From Agrypnia vestita (lineage: Eukaryota > Arthropoda > Insecta > Trichoptera > Phryganeidae): a stretch of DNA of 64,000 bases. The stretch is taken from the NCBI GenBank assembly GCA_016648135.1, contig JADDOH010002244.1:1-64000 (forward strand), in the 5' to 3' direction. The position numbers and the translations under genes are program-made. Below, piece by piece: positions 58,231 to 64,000 of this stretch; within the stretch, counting starts at the first letter, position 1; each line of letters starts with the position of its first letter. The notes below the pieces were generated by a model that was not told the origin of the DNA, ran no database searches, and was given only the letters and a program-made list of their open reading frames with translations.

Positions 58231-59309
58231 GTGAGTGGAAAATATTTGTTTTACAGTCATGCTAATAACTCAATATTTATTTTGCGGTCATGCTAATGTA
58301 ATCACGATTAGGGTCCAATAATTATTTAACTGTCAAAATATAGTATTAACCGCGGTAATAGAGCAATACAACGCTTACTAGGTATCCAAAAGTCCAAACT
58401 AACGTACATATGTAAATAATGTTATGATAAAGAGCCTTTACGATACTAAAATATATTATTTATTCTATGATATCACTGTTGCTTCGAAATTGAATATATA
58501 TGTATATCTTAATCCCCTCCATTTACTATGTAAAACTTTGTTAACATTAATGCACAGAAAATATTTATTTTTGGTGTGTTAGTTGTAAAAAAATTAATTT
58601 AAAAATCATAAAACTTTGCATTCAATTATTGATAATATTTTTAAATTTAATAAATTAATAAAAAAATAATGGAAATTATTAAGACTTGATTTTTGTTGTG
58701 AAAATTCATCTCGTTTTGGGAGCGAAGCTCCCTTCGAAGAAGAAAAGAACTTCGAAGAAGAATAAACAATATAGTCAATTAAGAAACAATTTATTTTCGA
58801 AGTTATTTTCTACAATTTAATAAGTTTTATATTTTTCTTATCAAAGCAAAATAAATTATTATAGATGGCTTATCATTTGTATAGCTTAAAGATCAATATT
58901 AATATTTTTTAATCGTATTATTTTTTTAAGGTAATGTAGTGAGATATTAATGCGCATCAATCGTTTTATGAAAAATATTTTCAATTAAGACCAGTGAAAA
59001 AAATAGTATTAAAAATTGTTACACTTTTTTTAAATCGCTTCGCCCTACAAAGGGCTCAGTCATACGAGCTAGATAATTGGGATTACATTTATTTGGAGAA
59101 TGGTTTTAATATTTGCCTTTATAAAATATAATATTTAAGATTTTCTAAACGCTGACCTTTAAATGTTGACCTTGAAGGCTAAAGCATTAAAATGTTTAGT
59201 TGTGAATACAGAAACATAAGTGTCAATGAATAGAAAATATTTAATAAAGTGACGATTTAATAAACATCCGAAACCTTGATATTTCAATCAATACCTTTGT
59301 TTATTTCAG

Positions 59310-59421
59310 ATGACGTTTAAACCACTGTTTACTATCGTTTTGTTCGTGGCCCTTGCAGTGCGGGAATGTCTCAGTGCGGGGAAATTACTAAGTGCTCCTA
59401 TACCAAAAAAATGCACAGAAC
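59310..59421 (+). CDS. First coding exon of a secreted protein (partial gene)
   Basis: The acceptor TTTATTTCAG ends at 59309 and the ATG is the first codon of the exon; the donor C|GTAAGT lies at 59422. The 37 complete codons begin MTFKPLFTIVLFVALAV, a short positive start and hydrophobic core, followed by CLSA as a likely signal-peptidase site. The mature part begins GKLLSAPIPKKCTE, with a cysteine near the exon end. The exon ends in phase 1. With the promoter and non-coding exon at 58160-58230 it fits a small secreted peptide, such as a defence peptide or protease inhibitor, but I do not recognise the family. Intron 1 (58231-59309) is 1,079 bp. Later exons were not found and may lie beyond the window. 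Confidence 0.7.
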
Positions 59422-59660
59422 GTAAGTTATATATCTTTTTTTTAATTAAAGAATATTTAATCTTTTAATTAATCGGTACAACCAACACATTCAAAATACA
59501 CAATTTAAATATTTGCTTAACGTTACTATTTATAACCAAAAAATGCACAGACGTAAGTAATGTAATTAAAAAAAGCTTGTAATATTTTAATTAATCAGTA
59601 CAACCAACACATTTATAATAAACAATTTAAATATTCGTTATACCTTACTATTTATAACCA
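59402..59660 (+). repeat. Tandem duplication covering exon end and splice donor
   Basis: Unit 1 (59402-59534) and unit 2 (59535-59660) share ACCAAAAAATGCACAGA, CGTAAGT, TTTTAATTAATC, GTACAACCAACACATT, ACAATTTAAATATT and TTACTATTTATA. The second unit repeats the last coding bases and the donor (CAGACGTAAGT, GT at 59553). Reading through from the first donor meets a TAA about 16 codons later, so use of the second donor would truncate the protein. Confidence 0.85.
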
Positions 59661-59929
59661 ATATTGGATAAATCTATTATATTATATCAACATAAATTTG
59701 AGCTAAATAATTCACATCAACGGTTTCACTTTGTTTCCAATAAATACGGACTGAACAGTATAATTTATTAATTGTATCAAATTTATAATTTATTTTGCGC
59801 GTTTTCCATGTTTGAAGGAATTACGAGTTTGACTCGACATGTAGAATAAGACGTTTCGTTTCAAGAATCTTCATGTATCAATAGTTGCGACTAAAAAGAA
59901 TCATATAGCGGCACATTATCTTTCATTAA

Positions 59930-60020
59930 TATGTGACCTTTGTAGAGGTTTGGAATGAAGCTCGAGCTTCGACCACTGGACCACTAGGCGAGGGTTTCAA
60001 CCATTAGACCACCAAGCACG
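59930..60020 (-). mobile_element. tRNA-derived SINE fragment
   Basis: On the minus strand an A-box-like GGTCTAATGGTTGAAACCC lies at about 60010-59992, and a diverged T-arm lies near 59965. It falls within the presumed second intron of the secreted-protein gene. Confidence 0.4.
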
Positions 60021-60024
60021 TAAC

Positions 60025-61750
60025 AAGAACAGGCATTATTCTGAAAATGTTTTTCATCGATCTTGCAGAATAGAATGATTCCCTTTGAAAGGGAACTTTC
60101 GTTAACAAATTAATCTATTTTATTCTCGAATAGCCTGATGAGATTGGTTTGATAAAATTAAACCTGTGTGCTTTGGTCCGGTGAACAACTGGACGATACT
60201 TACACCGGCGTTCAAGCGGCGGGCTATGCGATATTAATTATTGTCCTTCGTCAGTTTGGTACGTCCACATTTTGTGTACGCAAACTGTGACAATTTATCA
60301 TTATTAGTAAAGAACAAAGCCGTTTGCTGACAAATGCGTCAAAGATATTCAGTTATTTGTCGTACCTCGATCAACAAGTTATAATATAAATACGACCTTC
60401 TGTGATACTTAAAAAATATTCTCAGTTAGCTTAACATCGCTCATCCGTTATTTTTTATTTACGTACTTAAAAAAATATTTTTAGAAAATCCACTTTTCAG
60501 TGGAATATAAATAGTTCAATTTCTAAGCGTTGATCCCTTGCTTTGAAATTCTAAATTGAAATCGAACAACTTTTTTAACAAAGAAAAGGAGACGAGAATT
60601 TTTTTTATGAAGTTATCCGTCAAAAATGACGTACTTTTATTATATATATTTGGGCTCGCCAGTTAAGGCTGTCTATGAACAGTACCATCTATAGTAGCGT
60701 AGCATCTTGGTATAACCTTAACGATGGATACAATTGAATAGGTAGAGAATAATGCTTTGTTGCTTCTTGTAACTCATTATTATTTGAGCCTAACATTAGA
60801 GGTAACATTAGAGATGGACATTATTACATAGAAAATTATATATTTTGATTAGTGTTTAATATCAATGACTTACACCATATAATAATAGACGCACTTATTA
60901 CTTATAATTTTATTTAATTAAAAAGCATAAAGTCAATGTTTTTATTTAATTTAATAAAAATAATTTTAAAATCATACTAATTTTGAAAACGGAATGAGAT
61001 CAGCTATTAGAAAAGCAGTTACGTACGGGCATAAGAAATTATTATCATTGGGCATTTAAAGATTATATATAATTTTTGATGAGTAAATTATTTTATATGA
61101 TTATTTTATATTCGTATAATTATTACATTAAACTAAAAACAATCACGAAATACACTGTAAAATTATATTTTTGTAACAATCCTAGTATAGAATTGATATT
61201 GGTAAAAAATGTAACGTGTTTAGTGTTAGTATTATAGGAATTCTAAACGGACACAACTATTTTTAAGAAATAAAAATGAAATATTAAAATATAATGAAAT
61301 ACCAGATAAAAACTATTTTTAAGACAAGCATTGCCTTATTTTGGTCGTAAATAGAATGTGTCATTTAATTCCCAGTCCCATGACACATTAAGAAAATTTA
61401 AATTAATACTTTATATTCAATCATCTAAAAATATAATATTTTAGTTTTCGCGTCATTAACCAGGGATTTGAAATATTGTAGAATCTAACCTTGACGTATT
61501 TTTCGAGACGTACGTCATGTGATGGGATGTGGAGTAAACTTGGCGCTTGGAGCGAGCTGATGATGTTTCCCCAAGATCAAGTGGTATCGGAATGCCGTTT
61601 ACCTCAGTGGAAACAATAAATGCGTGGAGCGAATTTGTACACACGAATATGAACCTTCCACAATTGTATTATATCTCGATATCGTCAAAATGCGATTTGT
61701 ATATTTTTGTCAGTGCAACTTTGAAGAGGCAATTGAAAATTGAAATATTG
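60025..61750. other. AT-rich, no exon recognised
   Basis: I searched for a phase-1 follow-on exon of the secreted-protein gene and found none with good splice sites. Open frames at 61456-61879 have no supported product. Confidence 0.35.
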
Positions 61751-61767
61751 ATCAATAATATCGAAGG

Positions 61768-62460
61768 CTTTGAGTGCAATAATTTGCTTAATTTCTGTGC
61801 TATTAATTTGAGTATTAATTTTAATAATTATAATTATAATAATAATAATAATAATAATAATTATAATAATAATAATTGAGTATTAATTTGAGTGCTTTGA
61901 ATGCAATAATTTCTAATAAAAATATGTCTACCGAGGCAAAACTGGCGGTACATAATGGAGTTCTGGTACCGACACTAATGTATGGAAGTGAAGCCTGGAG
62001 CTGGCAGAAGAGGAACGAAAGTAGATTGAATGCAGTGGAGATGAGGTCCCTTAGACGTATGTGTGGTAAATCCATGTATGATAGAGTAAAGAATGAAGAT
62101 ATTAGGAATGAATGTAAAGCTGATCGTAGCATAATACAGAGAATAAAAATAGGGTCGCTCAGGTGGTTTGGGCATGTTGAGCGAATGAATGAGGAAAGAA
62201 TGGTAAGAAAGATATATGATGCAAGTGTTGACGGCGCCAGAAAAAGAGGGCGACCACGGAAGACGTGGCATGACCAGATTAACCAGATACTGGAAGATGG
62301 TCCTGTTAGAAGTCTGAACAACCGTCGAGCTTGCATGCGAAGATGTATGAATGTAGACGAAGCGAAAGTTGTATGTCAGGACAGAAGAGTACGGCGCTCT
62401 ATCCTCTCTGCCTACCCCCTCGGGGAAACGGCGTGATGGTAAGTAAGTAAGTAAGTAAGT
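61768..62460 (+). mobile_element. 5'-truncated LINE with target-site duplication
   Basis: The element ends in a (GTAA)n tail (about 62440-62460). AATATCGAAGG occurs at 61757-61767 and again at 62461-62471, which fits an 11-bp target-site duplication. Between the left copy and the continuous LINE frame (from about 61889) lies CTTTGAGTGCAATAATTT, a near copy of the LINE text at 61895, plus a TAA/TTA microsatellite (61815-61878). The 5' junction was therefore locally duplicated or rearranged. Confidence 0.75.
61889..62436 (+). CDS. LINE polyprotein C-terminus
   Basis: About 182 codons are open. The frame reads ALNAIISNKNMSTEAKLAVHNG, VPTLMYGSEAW, AVEMRSLRRMCGKS, GSLRWFGHVERMNEER, KRGRPRKTWHDQINQ and VVCQDRRVRR to a stop after LSAYPLGETA. 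This is the region downstream of the RT catalytic core in an insect RTE/CR1-like LINE. The ATG at 61876 comes from the flanking microsatellite and is not genuine. Fragments of the same family are at 7137-7436 and 34722-34990. Without endonuclease and RT palm it cannot function. Confidence 0.85.
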
Positions 62461-62570
62461 AATATCGAAGGATTTCTATTGATCAATAATATTGCACTAA
62501 CGTCACAGACCAGACCGAAACCAGAATCGTCTTCACATTTTGTACGAATACAGTTTTTATTATAAACTAG

Positions 62571-62765
62571 CCGTAAACCCGCGAAAAATCACGGGACATA
62601 ATCAAAATTAATGACGAGTCTTGCGAGCAACCCGAGCCGCACGCTGATTTACGTGTCACACTCGGGCGACCGAACTTCATTAGCGACTTGTAATTTCATT
62701 TCATTTTCAGTTGTAATTTTAGCCTTAATCCAGCGAGTTACGGACAGAAAGACGTACGACGCCTA
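62571..62765 (-). mobile_element. Helitron 3' end (minus strand)
   Basis: Read on the minus strand, the segment ends in a hairpin (CCCGTGATTTTTCGCGGG), TTTACGG, then CTAG followed by T at about 62571. This is a textbook Helitron 3' terminus. The body carries the GCCGCACGCTGATT and CAGCGAGTTACGGACAGA blocks shared with 0.5, 1.2 and 25.4 kb. The 5' end was not identified. Confidence 0.7.
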
Positions 62766-63129
62766 TTAAATTTAAAAGGTATGCATAAATGCGATTATTT
62801 AATTAACTTTCCGTTGTACCATGTCTAACACAATAATTTCAGAAACACAAACATTATATAAAATTTACGAAACATCAAAATTCATTAAACTTGCGTTATT
62901 TTGAATTATTATGATCTTCTTGAAATAATCCATAAAAAAATGTTTTCTTCCTACAAATTGATTTAAAAAAGTAATTTGCATCGTAAAATCTTATCACGCA
63001 AAACGTTTTCTCTTTCTGTTTCGCAACAAAGTTTTAAAAATTTCACGTGATTGTAAACTATGAACATCGGCCATTAAGGTCGGGCCGAGAGAAAACAATC
63101 ATTATGTAACCGTTTTGTTTCATTATGTG

Positions 63130-63400
63130 ACTGTGTACTGAAGATTCGTCATCCGCGGCCCAGCTGGGAGGCTTGCCCGGCCACAACCGGTCCGCGTATC
63201 GCAATCTTTGTCGCCATCGCCGCAATCCTGCGACTCGTCAAATAATGTGTTCATCTTACAGTATGTTCGATCCTAAATCAAACGGCCTCCACCAGCCGCG
63301 CACCGCGACATTCACCGTACCGGCAAGACGGACGAGTGACCTTTGCCCTTCTGGAGATCTTGTGATATTCCGGCGAGTCAAATATAAACATCGATGGAAC
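63130..63400. other. GC-rich island of unknown function
   Basis: CpG-rich sequence in AT-rich surroundings. An 86-codon plus-strand frame and a 43-codon cysteine-containing minus-strand frame both exist, and neither is recognisable. It could be an exon, an enhancer or a repeat. The remaining sequence to 64000 is AT-rich with no gene seen; the last 60 bp contain TCATCAGGGCTGATGTATCAT. Confidence 0.3.
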
Positions 63401-64000
63401 CAAACAAGTTTCGAAAGGTCAATAAAACAATAATTTTAATTAAAGTGGTCGAATATTAATCTCACGTCGGTTCGAAACGCGGAATTTTGTTTATAAGATA
63501 ATGTACGAGTACACAGCGATTGTAAAAGAATCTTGTAATTTTTTGATTCCATTAAATTCGATCTGAAGAAGGGAAGAAAGTGGGTAATTTTTTTTTCTCT
63601 CTATACATTACTTTATAATGTTCAAATCAAAATGAAAAATAAGGTGAATGGAAAAAATAATAAGGCAACGAGATGAAATTTAAAAAAAACTGTGTATGTA
63701 TATTAAAGAAAGTTGATTAAGGAAGACTCTTGAAATGTCTTATAATTAATAAATTATAAGTACAAATTAATACAAAAAACTGCTTAAAAATATAACTATT
63801 AAAATATATTATAACATATATATGTACATGTATATTATGTAAACCATTGAAATGTTTAATAGCCAGATGAAATTTATCACACACGGTATAACCAAACCTA
63901 AGCTATTAACGCTATTACAATAATTTTAACCTAGCACCGATGGCTTGCTGTTAAGCCCTACGGCGTTTATCATCAGGGCTGATGTATCATATGATATATA

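Noticed and set aside
61821..62336. 171-codon minus-strand frame
   Set aside because: It is antisense to the LINE C-terminus, whose plus-strand frame matches known LINE motifs.
1..64000. CRISPR arrays, operons, Shine-Dalgarno sites, rRNA genes
   Set aside because: None seen. The sequence is eukaryotic in character, and the only regular array is the 114-bp repeat, which has no spacers.

Overview
The window looks like one stretch of an insect nuclear genome, most probably a moth or butterfly. It is very AT-rich, introns are spliced GT-AG, and almost all recognisable content is mobile DNA of types common in Lepidoptera: cecropia-type mariners, Helitrons with TC...CTAG ends, PIF/Harbinger and pogo/Tigger derivatives, tRNA-derived SINEs, and 3' fragments of LINEs. 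There is no sign of a bacterial or viral chromosome. No complete protein-coding gene lies in the window.

Layout. 0-7.5 kb: duplicated Helitron-like repeats split by a MITE, head-to-head LINE 3' fragments, a tRNA-derived SINE and a third LINE fragment on the minus strand. 7.5-18 kb: AT-rich sequence with small hairpins, a 114-bp tandem repeat with a two-unit higher order (13.0-13.6 kb), SINEs, and an 80-bp-arm palindrome at 17.7 kb. 18-21 kb: a tRNA-headed SINE and a mariner carrying a 171-bp deletion. 22-31 kb: a Helitron with an internal minisatellite, a degenerate relative, and two 763/762-bp Harbinger deletion derivatives. 32 kb: a broken Gypsy-type gag. 34.7 kb: a LINE reverse-transcriptase fragment. 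36.5-37.4 kb: an inverted-repeat-bounded segment holding a TATA box and a GC-rich leader. 41-45 kb: two abutting Helitrons and a nearly full-length mariner. 45-53 kb: a 139-bp MITE, a Tigger derivative, a foldback SINE, and a Tigger nested in a MITE. 55-58 kb: small repeats and a permuted inverted repeat that may derive from a Penelope-like element. 61.7-62.8 kb: a LINE with target-site duplication and a Helitron 3' end.

The one convincing host gene starts at about 58.2 kb on the plus strand. It has a TATA box, an initiator, a 38-nt non-coding first exon, a 1,079-bp intron, and a second exon that opens exactly on its ATG and encodes a signal peptide. Its later exons were not found. I cannot name the family.

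The mobile elements do not form a pathway. What ties them together is nesting and internal deletion: most DNA transposons here are non-autonomous derivatives with good ends and damaged transposase genes. I did not find a clearly new biological system. The most unusual items are the promoter-bearing inverted-repeat segment, the permuted inverted repeat, the Harbinger pair that keeps a remnant exon, and the start of the secreted-protein gene with its duplicated splice donor.
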